Shown here piece by piece: positions 10,602 through 22,296 of a stretch of 64,000 nt of DNA (positions are counted from its first letter, which is position 1; each line of letters opens with the position of its first letter). The stretch is from assembly GCF_000006565.2 (NCBI RefSeq), contig NC_031478.1, forward strand, positions 6,038,212 to 6,102,211. Direction: 5' to 3'. Below the pieces are notes generated by a model. The model saw nothing but the letters and a program-made list of their open reading frames with translations, was not told the DNA's origin and did not search any database. The position numbers and the translations under genes were made by a program. The stretch comes from Toxoplasma gondii ME49. Taxonomy: Eukaryota; Apicomplexa; Conoidasida; Eucoccidiorida; Sarcocystidae.

Positions 10602-12146
10602 TCGGCAAGTGACCTAGCGTTCTTTTCACGTAGCTGCACTGCAGCGCGAGGAGAGTCAGAGAAGAGGTTTTCGCAAGTTCTAGAGAGAGAAGACGAGAGC
10701 TCATGTTTGTCGACGCAAGTTGGTGTGCTTCCGAATCGCCAAGAAAAAAAGAGTTCCTTCGTCACTCCTTGGCTCCACAGAGAGTCACACGCATCTCTCT
10801 CTCTTTACCATCGCGTGTCTGCTCTGACCGGAACTAAACTGCCAAACATCGAGCACCTGTCTCTACATCTACTCGTGGGGAACGTGGGCGGTCGCAGTAC
10901 ACCTGCTTCTAGATGTCTACTCCAGACACAGAGAAATAAAGATACGCGCATGCATGTGTATACTTTATTGAGACCGAGATCCCCGGAGCCGAGTGTGCAG
11001 CCGAGAAGAAGGCAAGTCCGGAAGCGCGCGAAAAATACCTCTCAAAGGTTTTAGACCACCCCCCACTCTTGGTTCATGTCGAAGTGTTGTGCATCCGGAC
11101 TTCGTCTCTCCGGAGAGTCGCTTTTTCTTAGAAACTGCGAAGCGACAAGACGGCGTTCGCGGCTCTCCCTCGCTGCCACAAAAAAAGCGGAGGTGTCTGT
11201 AGACACTCGACGAAGCCTGCAGTCGCACGCCGTCGTTCATTACGGCACTCTCCTGAACCCAGTGGCGCAGAGTCACGCGCATGAAGACGCCGCGGTTTTC
11301 TTCCCCTGTCTTGTATGGAAGCGTCGCGCCAAGTTCCTCGGTCTCTCAAAGTCGCAAGGCGTCAAGTGGGAGAAACTGTGCTCGCTTTGGAGACCTCAAC
11401 AGGCGTTGTGTCGCGTGGTGGCGCGCCCGGTTCTTTGCATAGGCAATATATGGCCCCTAGCTGCCTGACCTCGCAGCGCGCATGTGTGGTTGCTACGCGC
11501 CGGTTGGCGTTCTGCGTCGACTAAGCTTCTTCTTTTTCCTTTTTTTTCCGACTTCTGCGCACTGCAGTCTTAAGCCGGCTGACAATTCTTCGCCTCTCAT
11601 GCCCGGCTGCGGCGTGGTGCAAGTGGCTTTCCAAGCGGCAGAAAAGTCTTGTGCATCTCATCATTGCTCACCGCCGCCACGGCCGTTGTCTTCTCTCTTT
11701 TCCGCTCCGTTCCCTTCCGCTTTCAACTCGAGACGACACACGGCAGCGGGCTCTCACAGATTTCTTGCGTTTCGCGGGGCGTGAGAACTCGCCGACGGTT
11801 TGCGGCAACGCGAAGACTCTGCTTTGTCTTCCTATAAAGAGCAAGGAGACAGGGCGCGAGCGACAAGAGCGGAGGAGGAGCAGGACGCAGCAGCCACGAG
11901 GTCAGGCTGTCGGTGATCCGGTGGAACGAAACAATGGATCAGCAACCGCGTTTCTGCTCTGCGCTTTTGCCGCCCTCCTTTCGATATCTTCCGAGGCCGC
12001 GTTTTAGTGCGTAAGACAGGGGCGAGGAGAAGGACGGATAGACGGTTGAAAAAAAACGTAGCTGCTCTTTTTCTGATGCGAGGCGTCGAACAAGACTGGA
12101 GAACCGACACACGCCGGCGTAACTGCTGGCGACGCACATCCTGAAA

Positions 12147-15100
12147 ATGGCGAAAACCAGACGATGTGGCGGCAAGACACCTGAGCACGAGGTGTCTATA
12201 CACCCGAAACGTCAGACTGAGTCGCTCAACCGAACCAAGAGGACTCGTGACAGTGAAAAGGCCTCACACAGACACAAAAGTGCCTCCTATTGTTCTTCCA
12301 CTTCGTTTCCTACGTCGCCTTCCTGTTCTTCGTGTACTTCATCTTCCTCTTCTTCCTCTTCGTCGTCTAACTCATCTTCCTCATCTTCGTGTAGCTCGTC
12401 TTCCTCTTCGTCGTCTTACTCATTTTCCTCTTCTTCGTCTAGCTTATCTTTCTCTTCGTCTTCTTCTCTTTCGTCTTTGTCTTCTTCCTGTGACTCTCCT
12501 GTGACTGCGTCTCTATCGCCGCTCGAACCGCGTCGTTCACCTCGCCTAGCGAGAAGCAGGCCTTCTCCCTCCTCTCCCCTCTGTTCTGCTTCTCCTCTGT
12601 CAGCTGCTTGCTCTGCCTCGTGTCTTTCTCCGCGCTCTTCTGTCGCTTCTTCCCCACACTCTTCTGTTTCTGCCTCGCCAGCGAAGGCCTCTGGCGCTTC
12701 TTCGGCACCGCGGGCGGCTCCTGCGTCCGCCCGGCGAAGCAGGCGAGAGAGGAAATCGGAAATGGCGGAGAGACAAGAGGAAGAAGTGAAGGAAAAAGAC
12801 ACGAAAGAACCGAAGAAGAACTCACACAAAGACAAAGAGGGGCGCGGAGAGGACAAGAACAAAGGTACGAGGAAGGCAGACAAGAACAAAGGAGAGGAAA
12901 GAGAAGACAAGAACGCCGGAGTGGAGAGGGAACATGAAAGGAGGCGACTAGAGGAGGAAGAGGAAGGAGGGACCTTGGAGCAGGCAAGCAAGCGGCTGCG
13001 ACTCCGCTGTTCTCTTTCTTCTTCGGAAGACAGTGCATGCGTGTCACGTAGGACCGCCACAGATTTGCCGCAGTCCTTTCCTGGGTCTGCAGTGATGGCG
13101 AAGAGAGAAGAGACGAAAGAGACACCACGATGTCACCAGGCCGCAGAGGGCTGCGCAGCCACAGCGCCCCCAGCGGGAGACCGAGAACGTCGACGTCGAA
13201 TGAAGAAAGTGGAGGATGGAGGCGAAGAAGGCGCTCGAGGCAGAGAGAAACAGACAGAAAAGGAAGAGGCAGTTGGCGAGCGAAACTCTCATGCACACAA
13301 AGATAGAGAGAAAAACATGAGAGAGGAACCAACAGAAAACGACGCAAAACCCATTGCAGAACGGGCACCGGAGAAACACAGAAAGGATGCGGCAAGCAAG
13401 TCAATAGCCGCTGAGAAAGCCATTCATTCTCGCGGACATGCGTCCCTGTTGAAGACAGAGAGACACACAATTGTCGCAAGTAGCGTTCGTCTCTCTCCTC
13501 CACCGTCGCATTCTTCCTCTCCTCGATCAGTGTCTTCTCCTTCATCGTCATCTTCGACTTCCTCTTCGTCTCCTTCACCACAGCGTTATGCTTCTCCCTC
13601 TCCTTCTTCACCGCGTTCTGCTTCTCCCTCTCCTTCTTTGCGATCTGCTCCCTGTGCCTCTTCTTCGTCGGCGTCTTCCTCTCTTGCGTCTTCTTCTCCT
13701 TCCTCGTCGTCTGCTGTTTCGCTTCGGCCGAATGAAACTCCGCCTGTGCGAGAGGGTCGAGGACAAGACAGGGCTGTTTCTTCTTCTCCAGCCTCGACTG
13801 TTGTCTCCACTCGTGAACGATATCCCGGCGCTTTGCTGCAGAATCTCCGGGCTCTTCAAAAGAGTCTGCTGGCGACAAAGAATCAGCTTCTTCAGAAGCT
13901 GCAAGCGAAAACCAATTCGACTCTCGCTCTCCCGTCTCCTCCCTCGTCTTGTGCCTCTGCGCTTTTGCCGCCTTTCAACGCACATTCCTCCACAGGGCTG
14001 AGCCATTCTTTGAGTCCACTCTCTCAGTTTAGTGCCATTAACAGGTCTCGCCTCGCCGCGCGTCGCGTTCGGCTGTCTCCGCCGTCCTCCGTGTCTCCAG
14101 TGAAAAGACAGGGTCTAGTCGGAAGTGGAGAAACCGAGGACGCCGCCTCGGTGCGCGGCGCTGCGGGCACCCGGAGTCAGCGACCGGCTTCGACCGCGTT
14201 GGGCTACAAAAGGGAGAGCCCCACCGCAGCCGTGTCTCCGGCGTCCGGAGACGCCACCAGCGCGGAGCAGTCTCGGGCCAGCCGCGCGGAGATACCAAGA
14301 GACAGACGAAGTGCATCGAGATTGAAGAGAGCGGCCCGTTCAGGCCGTTCAGAGAAGAGAGACAACCACCATCTGGAGAGTTTGTGTCAGAAGCCAGGTG
14401 CTGCTGTGATTGATGTCGAAGAACTGGAGAGTGAAGCAGAGCTTCAAAAACATGAGAAAAGACCGAGCGCGACGCATGCGCATGTCGATTTCCCAGGGTC
14501 CTCCTCGAGTTCCTGTTCCCCCCGGCTATTCACAACCCCAGCGACGACACCTCTAGCCCCAGGCGGCTTGTTGTCCTCGTCTTCATCGTCGTCGTCTTCA
14601 TCTTCGTTGTCGTCTCTGGAATCCTCTGCACCCGAACGGAGACTGAAGTCGTTGCCGTCTCCACATTCTTCGAGCGTTCGCCTCGCTTGTTCTCCTTCGC
14701 ATTCGTCCTCGGTGTCTGCTTCCCGCGCCGCGTCCTCTCAGCCTCCTTCCTCTGCATCTCTTCATGTGGATGCCTCGCTTCTCCACCCCGCTGGCGCTCT
14801 TGGCCCTGTGTCTGTCTCCTCGCCCTCCTTGTCCCCTGCGAAGGTCCTCGCTGGCTCTTCGCCCGCGTCGTCGCCGTATCTCTGCATGCAGCAGGAACCT
14901 CGCATCCGCTTCAGTCTGAAGAAGCCTGCAGGCAGCCCCCTCAGTGTGTCGGCGGAGCACCACCGACGTCGGGAAGCTCTCGAGCGCGAAGCCGAGGAAG
15001 GCGAAATCATTGAGTTGTCTCCGCCGAGTCGAAAGATCTCTGCGGTCTCCTGCACGCCTCTGGGGGCGCGGACCTTGCCCCGAGGGGAGGGTCACGGAGT

Positions 15101-17063
15101 CCCAGCGAAGTCGAAGCGAGAGAAGAGGGGAGACGCGGCGTCGTCGCAACAGCACGGAGAACGAGACAGAGAGCGAAACGGCCAGTGCAAGCCAGTTCGG
15201 GGCATCCAGCGAGCGCTGGGGGAGACGCAGCTGTTCCATCGTCCAGAAGAAGGAACGCGGTCTGGAGAGCACCCCAGGTCTGAGGGTGAGTGGAGACACA
15301 GGGAGCAGAGCCCTCGACATGTTCTTGTGAATCGTGAAGACTTGACTAGAGTTGAGCGAGAACGCACCACGCAAGTCGCTGCACAGAACTCCTCACGCGG
15401 TTTGTCTGCAAGGTTGCACGGCGAGATTCAGTCTGCTTTCTCGCCTGGGTCGGGTGCTTCTCCTTCTCACTTGAGAAGGGCGCTGCCGGCCTCTGCAGAC
15501 GAGGCTTCTGAGGCCGGCATTTCTCCGTTCTCCCCGCCCCCGCAGCGAACCGCGCAAAGCGACAGCTCTCCTTTCCAGGACGTCTCCGTCTCTTTGTCTC
15601 CTTCGCGGCTTTCCTCTACCTTCGCGTCTGCCTCGCCGCTGATTCCTCAGTCTCTCTCGACTGCGTCTGTGCCTGGCTACACAAGGGCGTTCAAACCTCA
15701 CAGGAGCCCGTCGAGGAGAGAAGAAAGGGGCGAAGGCGCGGCGGCGCGCAGACAGCCGAGTCAAGAAGCAGAAGGGAACAACCTCGAGAGCGGAGAGAAC
15801 GGAGAGAGAGGAGACAGGTCTTCTTTCGTGGAGACGGCACCATTTCCCGGAGACGGCAGAGCACACCACTCGGGAGCTTTGGAGGCAGAGAGGTTCAGAA
15901 AGGAGGTCGGACGCATGCCCTGTAGCGACGGGGATGTGCGGAAGAACGCAGAAAGTGGAGAGGTGTCTTCGCTGTGCGCATTTTCTGGGGAAGCCGAGTC
16001 TACGTTGACGATGATTCTGACTTCTCTCTACGCCGCTTTCGTGTCTGCGGCGACCAGAGCGAGAATCGATCTCTCTGTCCTCTTCACTGCTTTCGATGAA
16101 GCCTTCATGCGGCCTCGACGCCGAGAGAGAAGGCGAGAAAAGGTTCGCGCGTCGTCGACTTTGTCTCCTCGCTCCTCTTCTTCGAGTGTGTCTCCAGAGA
16201 GGCGTTCGAGAAGCAAGCGAAAAAGCAGGGAATATAGGAGCAGCTTCTTACGCGACAGGACAACGTTTAAGACGAAGCGGAGCTCTCAAGAAAAAGGCAA
16301 TTCAGCAAGGCGCTCTTCAGGGAGAGAAAGGGGAACAAGGGTGCCACGGCGCGGAGAAAGTGGAGACCAAGGGAGGCGAGAAAGACAAGCGGGAAAAGAG
16401 AGAGGGCAAGGCTTGAATGACTCGTCAACTTCGGAGGAGCAGGACGAAGGGGAAAACGTATCGTATTCCTGTCACATCGCAAGCGTGGGCTGCGGAACAA
16501 AGGCGCGGGAGAGGGGAGAGAACGCGAAGAGAGGGAGAGGGGAACGAAGGACAGTCGAGAGAAACGGAGACGTGAACAGCGAGGAGAAAGAAAGGAGGGA
16601 GAAGTTAGATTCGTTGCCGCGAAACGCAGGAGACGTCGAGGGAAGCAGCAGCGAACATCAGGAGACAGACAATGAACTCCGCATCAGCAACCGAGAGAGG
16701 GGGCGCAAACGAGGGAGAGAAGGAAGCCCACCCAGAAGAGGAGACCGAGGAGAGGAGACACGAAAAGAAACCACAGACAGGAAAACGAGCCTGGAGGAGC
16801 AGGAGAACGAGAGAGCACAGGAGAGGGTAGGAGACACCGAAGAGAAGATTGACGCGAAGAACGAGTGTGAGGCAGATGGCTTCCAAGTTCGAAAGGATTG
16901 GGAAGAAACGCTGAACAGCGGAGATTTCTACTCGCACCTTGGAGGAGAGGGGTACCTTCTCGGCTTCCAAATGGAAGCCAGTGCCCGGAAGAACGGCATG
17001 AGTTTTATAGAAAAGCTGCGAGCTTTGAAACGCTTCAAAGGCAAACCACTGCTTGGCAAATAA
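12147..17063 (+). CDS. Large Ser-rich, charged protein of unknown function
   Basis: A single uninterrupted frame of 1638 codons, starting at an ATG in the favourable context GAAAATGGC and ending TAA. I do not recognise the family. Composition alternates: poly-Ser (about residues 49-118), Lys/Glu-rich (198-281), Ser/Pro-rich, then Arg/Glu/Gly-rich with RS-like pieces (RRSRSKRKSREY near 1345). Short ordered-looking islands are LRALQKSLLATKNQLLQKLQ (about 567-586), EAEEGEIIEL (about 948), a hydrophobic helix-like stretch SLYAAFVSAATRARI..LFTAF (about 1293-1317), and a C-terminal patch with FYSHLGGEGYLLGF and MSFIEKLRALKRFKG (1592-1633). No signal peptide or membrane span. Basic and RS-like content would fit a nuclear protein, but that is inference. 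Frame length and codon regularity make it a likely gene; exact start is less certain. Confidence 0.7.
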   Translation: MAKTRRCGGKTPEHEVSIHPKRQTESLNRTKRTRDSEKASHRHKSASYCSSTSFPTSPSCSSCTSSSSSSSSSSNSSSSSSCSSSSSSSSYSFSSSSSSLSFSSSSSLSSLSSSCDSPVTASLSPLEPRRSPRLARSRPSPSSPLCSASPLSAACSASCLSPRSSVASSPHSSVSASPAKASGASSAPRAAPASARRSRRERKSEMAERQEEEVKEKDTKEPKKNSHKDKEGRGEDKNKGTRKADKNKGEEREDKNAGVEREHERRRLEEEEEGGTLEQASKRLRLRCSLSSSEDSACVSRRTATDLPQSFPGSAVMAKREETKETPRCHQAAEGCAATAPPAGDRERRRRMKKVEDGGEEGARGREKQTEKEEAVGERNSHAHKDREKNMREEPTENDAKPIAERAPEKHRKDAASKSIAAEKAIHSRGHASLLKTERHTIVASSVRLSPPPSHSSSPRSVSSPSSSSSTSSSSPSPQRYASPSPSSPRSASPSPSLRSAPCASSSSASSSLASSSPSSSSAVSLRPNETPPVREGRGQDRAVSSSPASTVVSTRERYPGALLQNLRALQKSLLATKNQLLQKLQAKTNSTLALPSPPSSCASALLPPFNAHSSTGLSHSLSPLSQFSAINRSRLAARRVRLSPPSSVSPVKRQGLVGSGETEDAASVRGAAGTRSQRPASTALGYKRESPTAAVSPASGDATSAEQSRASRAEIPRDRRSASRLKRAARSGRSEKRDNHHLESLCQKPGAAVIDVEELESEAELQKHEKRPSATHAHVDFPGSSSSSCSPRLFTTPATTPLAPGGLLSSSSSSSSSSSLSSLESSAPERRLKSLPSPHSSSVRLACSPSHSSSVSASRAASSQPPSSASLHVDASLLHPAGALGPVSVSSPSLSPAKVLAGSSPASSPYLCMQQEPRIRFSLKKPAGSPLSVSAEHHRRREALEREAEEGEIIELSPPSRKISAVSCTPLGARTLPRGEGHGVPAKSKREKRGDAASSQQHGERDRERNGQCKPVRGIQRALGETQLFHRPEEGTRSGEHPRSEGEWRHREQSPRHVLVNREDLTRVERERTTQVAAQNSSRGLSARLHGEIQSAFSPGSGASPSHLRRALPASADEASEAGISPFSPPPQRTAQSDSSPFQDVSVSLSPSRLSSTFASASPLIPQSLSTASVPGYTRAFKPHRSPSRREERGEGAAARRQPSQEAEGNNLESGENGERGDRSSFVETAPFPGDGRAHHSGALEAERFRKEVGRMPCSDGDVRKNAESGEVSSLCAFSGEAESTLTMILTSLYAAFVSAATRARIDLSVLFTAFDEAFMRPRRRERRREKVRASSTLSPRSSSSSVSPERRSRSKRKSREYRSSFLRDRTTFKTKRSSQEKGNSARRSSGRERGTRVPRRGESGDQGRRERQAGKERGQGLNDSSTSEEQDEGENVSYSCHIASVGCGTKARERGENAKRGRGERRTVERNGDVNSEEKERREKLDSLPRNAGDVEGSSSEHQETDNELRISNRERGRKRGREGSPPRRGDRGEETRKETTDRKTSLEEQENERAQERVGDTEEKIDAKNECEADGFQVRKDWEETLNSGDFYSHLGGEGYLLGFQMEASARKNGMSFIEKLRALKRFKGKPLLGK

Positions 17064-20000
17064 ACGAAACCGGAGAGGTCACTGCATGGGTGTCCATGGA
17101 GACAAGTGTAGAGTTCAAATGCTCATTTGGTGAACAGTCGCTAGCTGGCGGTTTACCATCTGTCCCTGAGCAGCTGTGGCCTTCACGCGCCGACTTTTTT
17201 GTCCGTCTTTCGTATCCATGTCGTTGCACTGGTTTCCAGCGTGGACGAAAAGGGGAAGGGGCTTCTCGGTTTTCCTGTCTACCTTGTCGCTCTAAACAAA
17301 CGCCCATGATAATATCGGAATGTATATCTCCAGGCATCTATAATTACTGTAGGTAAATACTGTATCTACATAATGTATATAAAAAAGAGTAACGGGGTCG
17401 GTACGGGATGTCGGATTTTCCGCGTTGTGTCTGTATCTTGGTGCCGCATTCCTCTCTGGAAAAACTGTGACGGGAACTGAAGCTTTCTTCGAGGCAGAGA
17501 GCCTTATCTTCACAGTGGAAGTCTTTTGCAACCCTCTCTGTAGCAGCTCAGAAAATTCAGACGTTCGGCAAGCGTCATTGGACACAAGGTAAAGCGGACA
17601 ATACGACGCATGGAGACTCTTTGCGTAGAACTCCAGAGGCACTGAACGTTGATGTCGAGCTGTCTTCGATGGTCAATCTATGATTTTAGCCATGGGTTGT
17701 ATTTCGATTCTAGGTTCTCTAGTGTGGGTGCATCACATGATGTCTGCCGGGGGGGTTTTTATTGGTGTGATCGAAATCTCCATTCATCGCATAATTTCGG
17801 TTTCTTTGGTGCCATGACCTTTGTAGGAGAGCGTCTGTTGTACATCAACACTAGCTACTGCTAATTCCACTGTAGCGGTATAGTATATAATCCCTTCTCA
17901 ATAGTATAACGGGACATTAGACCGAGCCTGCGATAGATAAATACATCTTGGATGAAAATGGTACTGGATGCAAACGCCGCGGCGCAAGAAACAATCATTG
18001 GTGACAAAAAGTCAGGAAACAGGGGACACAAGAGACTTCCTCGAGATTGGTCTTCTCGGTCTTCCTGTCTCTCTCCTCCTGCGTGTCCTGTCGCTATCTT
18101 TCCCTGTCGATCCCGCACTTCTTACGGATTAGCGTCTTCCCTTTTACACCACGTTTCTCTCTCATTTTAGATGTTCACCTGGAGATGCATTCCCACTTAG
18201 TTGAGAGGCGCCCTACGCACAGTAGCCTTTGTCTCCCTCGATCTCTCGAGCTTAAACCTCTCGATCTGGACATGCGCAAGCCGTCCTCTGCATCTATGAA
18301 TTTCAGCCGCGACGGCGAAGTCGACAGGAAACAGGCTGTTTTCTATCGTCGGAAATGCTGTCAATCCTCTTCCATCCGTGTGGGATTCGTCCACGCGGAG
18401 AAGCAAGCCCCTCGATTTCAAGGACCTCTTGCCACGCCAAGAGTTTGTCCCCCGTTCCTCGTGGTTGAAGTGCGTGAAACGCGGAAAAAAATCTTCGCCA
18501 TCAGTGATTTGGTCGCGCGCTACACACGGTTTCCCTCTTGTTCCGGGACGCACACGTTGTCGCGTCTTGCCTTTTCTTCAGAACTATCCTTTCTCTCGAT
18601 ACAGAAGGAAACACACACCCTTCAGATTTTTCCTCGTTTTGGAACACTCGAGAGAGTGACGCAGACGTTCGTGTTTCTTTTCAGCTGCAAGAATATCCAG
18701 TCCTCCTGCCGTCGGTGGGTGAAGCGGAAGTGTTCCGGAGCCACGTGCAGCCAGCATAACTTTAGGGAGTGTGCGTCTCTAGGAATGGGGTGAAAAAAAG
18801 ACTAATGGTGCTGGTGCATCGGTTTGCTTCCGGTGTTGCCGGCGTACCTCGGTGACTGTTCGTCTCAGTGTTTTACCGGTTCTTCCGTGTCAAGCGGCCT
18901 TTTTTCGCTTGCGGTGGAAGTTGGAGATCCGTGGCGCCGCGAAGAACGAAGTGACGTCTCCCGAGACGCGAAACCCACTTGTGTGTGAAGTACGCCTAAC
19001 ACAATCGTGTCCTGCTTTCCTTGAACTCGCAAAAATATTTTACCACAGTGTCTCTATTTACTCGACCTGCGGTATACGAATTTGAACCCACGACGCCACG
19101 AAATATGACGGAATGTTTTTGAATGTAACGGTACTAGCTGTAAACACAGGACTCTCTCGACAATGGTTCGGCGGCCCGGGAGACGACTGATCTGACTCCC
19201 AAGGATATGACTTCCCCACTGCTCTCAGAGATATGGTATCGAGTTGCACAAATTCGGTCAGTCTCAACTCTTTTAGGCAGCTAGTATTGGTCGCCTCATC
19301 GATTCCTCTCCCTGAGCTCCTGTCGCTTGAGAAAACGTGTCTCATGCGGTTTAAGCTTTCTCGGGGGCCCGAAGAAAACCACAGAACGGCGTTACCCCCC
19401 TCCGGTGCAACGATGATGGGCCATGGATCGGCTACGGTTCACAAGCGTCGTTAGCCTCGGACCTACGGGGTGCCCACTTCTTTCTTTTTGCCAGCAGTTT
19501 TGTTATCCAATCTCTCAACGCTCGTGCCTGCTTCACAGATAGATTCGATTTGCGTTGCACACTGAAACACTCTCGCATTCTTGCTGTTTTAGTGGAAGAA
19601 TACATCGTCTCTCAATCCGAAAACAGGGAACTGTGACTCGTGAAGGAAACCGCGCAGAGACCCGTCCGCCGCTACGGCAACGGCGCGAGAAGCAGCAAGC
19701 TTCGCGTTTGTTTCTTTTCCTTTTAGCCTCGGAGAGAGAGGGGACAGCATGTGGAAACACGTGTTTAGCGAGCCTGTTCTAGGCTTTCTTTGGCATGGCT
19801 TCTCACGTTCATGGCTTCTTGTGCAAAGCCGTTTCTTTTGGATGCACGGTCTTTGCCTCACCCGAAAGCTCGAATTCTCCGATTTTTAGTGAGGCCACCG
19901 AATTCTGCGACACGGTAATATTTGGGATTCCCGCCTTTTCTTGCTTCTTTCCTCTGTTCTTGGGACTCGGGAGAGCCCGCCTTCTCGGTACCCGGGCACT

Positions 20001-22296
20001 GCGCCAAGCCATAGGCATGGCATGCGCTCCAATCTTTTCTGCCGAGCGTGTCCGTTGCATTTCTCTCCCCACAACCGGCTCGAGGCTGCGAGGCGAAACT
20101 TTCGGTTTCCACTCTCTCAAGCTCACCCGAAACTTTATCTGCTCAACTGCCGGGTCGCGTCCGCATTCAGTCGAGGCACCCTTCGGCGGCCCTCATGGTG
20201 AGGCCAGCACAGCTCGAGCACAGCCCCGTTGTGCAGAAGCTCTCGTTGCGTTTGCAGCGATGATGAGGCAAAATCTACGCGACTGAAATTGGAATACAGA
20301 CCCACAGAACCGACTAGCGGATGCCAGTGGGGCAGTTCTTCGATGTTTGGCGCCATCTGTCCGCCAACCCCCCGTTTAGCCCCCCTCCAAAAGGGCTCGA
20401 GTTTCGCAGACTGCGCTCAGACGCCTTCACAGGCGTCTTTTGTGTCAAATACAGAATGCGCGTTTCGTTGGAAGGCAATGTGCGCGGGCTGTCGGTTCAG
20501 AACTTCAAGAACACGGGGTGCCGAGAGTGCCGGCTCGCTGCCTTTCCCCCGCTTAACGCGCGTTTCGCTCCGAGGCGGTGCATCCTAACTCGATTACTTT
20601 GAAGGCGGTTTTTCTGTTTCCTTTCTCAACAGAAGACTCCCAGCCCCCCTTTAACCACAGTTTCCGTGTCTCTGTGCGGCCTCTGCTTTTTGCGCAACTG
20701 GATAGGCGAAAGGGCGTGTGCCCACCTGACCTTCGAACGCAGTGTGTTCTCCCCGGGTTCTTTCTGCTACGCGAAGAAACACGAATTCTTCTGGCAAGAC
20801 GCGCGTCACTCCTTTTAGGCCACGTCTGGAGCGTTCAGCGCCAACTAACACGCTCAACAGCGAAAGTTTTCTCGAAAGCTCGCACAACTGGGACGACTGA
20901 GGCAAACACAGAGCTGGCTGATTTACAACAGTGCAAGTGTGCACCTCCCGCCGCGCGATGGCATAATTCCACATAGAGGAATTTCGGAATTTTTCAACGT
21001 TCTTCCGCAGGCTTCTCTCCTTGGTCTCTTCCTGTGCACGAACAAGCAGGCGCGTTTCTGCAGAGTCTATCGAAGTGAACCCCCGTCTGGTGTAAGACAG
21101 AAAAGACTGGAACCCGGCGGCTGTGAAAGAGTGGACTTGTCGTCTCGACACACGTCTGGTATTTCGTGTGGCGACAGACTACGGGGAATTACCTCGGCGT
21201 TTCGCACCAAGCAGGACACCCCTGATTTTCGCAGCTCGGCCTCAGCCACGCGGTGCGTCGAACAAGTTCCTGTTCCCAATTTCAGGTGTTTCTCGGGTGT
21301 TCGTACACCTGAAATCCCGCAAATTGCGGACTCGGGAGTGGACGCGGGAGCTTTTAAGAGGGGGGAATCGCACGGGCAGACACGCGTTAGTGGGCGGCAT
21401 TCCACCTTTCTTCTTTCGGCCGGACACGCTCGTAGCTATCTGCTTATTTCCCCCCATGCGCGCGCAATATCGGAGAGCCGAGCGTCGGGATGTGCTGGCG
21501 ACTCTTCCATTGAGGCTGCGCGAGGTCAGCTGTTTCCAAAGTTGTGCGTTGCGGCACTCGACGAATTTTGCGCGACTGCGGCGCGAACAGGTCGCAGCCG
21601 GTAAAAAGAGTGTTTCCTTTCCCTACTTTTCCTGCTGTCTTGCGTGAGTGGACGCGGATCCCTCGAGTTGTGGCAGGTGTGTCGTCCGGCGTGGCGTTCG
21701 TCGGACATCTGCCTCGCCGTTCTCCTCCGTGACAACCCGTTTTTGTTCTCGCGGTCAAACCGCACTTCTTTCCGCAGTTGTCCTCGTTTCTGGCGCCCGC
21801 GCCTTTTCCCCTCGCCCTCTCTCTCTGTGTTGGAACGCGAGCACGCGTCTCCGCGGTACCTCGCTCGCAGGACCACCCGGCAGGGAGGGGTCTTTTCTTG
21901 CACAGCGTTCGTCTTTTCGTTTTTCGCCGGCTCTTCCCTGGCGGCTCGGACGAGAAACCTGGCCATTTCGCGCGATTCAGGTGAGTCGCATTGCTGCGGC
22001 CTTTTGTCCCGAATTCGCTTCCGTCCACTTCTGCAGCTTCCCCTCTCTCCCCGTCCATCTGAACGCACAGGGTTACCAGAGAGAGAACCACGCCGCCTGC
22101 GGACGGCCGGCAAGCGTCTGCGTTGTCTACCTACCCAGAAGGGGCGTGGTGGCACAGAGCGAAGGGGGAGAACCCTGCTGCGCGCGCGCGAGCAGGGGAC
22201 TTTTAGCGAGGAATTCCGTCTTTGGGCGCGCTCGCGTTCTCGACGCCAGATCTTTTCTCTTTTTCGCTCTTTCCCGTCCGTATCTGTGCAAGAAAG
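17064..22296. other. 5.2-kb intergenic region with one NUMT fragment
   Basis: The longest gap in the window. Apart from the cox1 fragment at 17665-17742 and a GGTGT..ACACC hairpin near 21295-21309, I cannot assign anything. It is less repetitive than the other gaps. An open frame at 18047-18793 (248 codons) and one at 20939-21604 (221 codons) lack recognisable domains and convincing start contexts. The 3' end must hold the promoter and 5' UTR of the gene at 22297. Confidence 0.6.
17665..17742 (+). pseudogene. Nuclear insertion of mitochondrial cox1 fragment (NUMT)
   Basis: Twenty-six in-frame codons read FDGQSMILAMGC, ISILGSLVWV and HHMM in order. This is the haem-copper oxidase subunit I helix around the conserved WxHHM motif (family pattern GGQSM...LG..VW.HHM.T.G). 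The base composition is more AT-rich than the flanks. The match stops abruptly after HHMM, where the universal TxGxxxDTRAYF continuation is lost. There is no start, no promoter and no continuation, so it is a relic and not a gene. Scattered cox1 and cob pieces are a known feature of Toxoplasma nuclear DNA. A Gly-to-Asp change at the second codon (usual FGGQS) hints at decay. Confidence 0.82.

Larger units (their letters stand above)
8703..12146. other. Intergenic region, UVRAG-like to Ser-rich gene
   Basis: No supported gene. It carries AT microsatellites at 8790-8843 and 10237-10296, and a run of 13 G at 10589-10601. An imperfect GTGTC..GACAC inverted repeat lies near 11192-11208. The last few hundred bases are presumably the promoter and 5' UTR of the gene starting at 12147. 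Confidence 0.6.

Noticed and set aside
12439..13878. Minus-strand open frame of 479 codons
   Set aside because: Shadow of the Ser-rich and Lys/Glu-rich blocks of the plus-strand gene; no recognisable domain.
18047..18793. Plus-strand open frame of 248 codons
   Set aside because: Starts inside a pyrimidine tract, no recognisable domain and no good start context; kept only as part of the unexplained gap.
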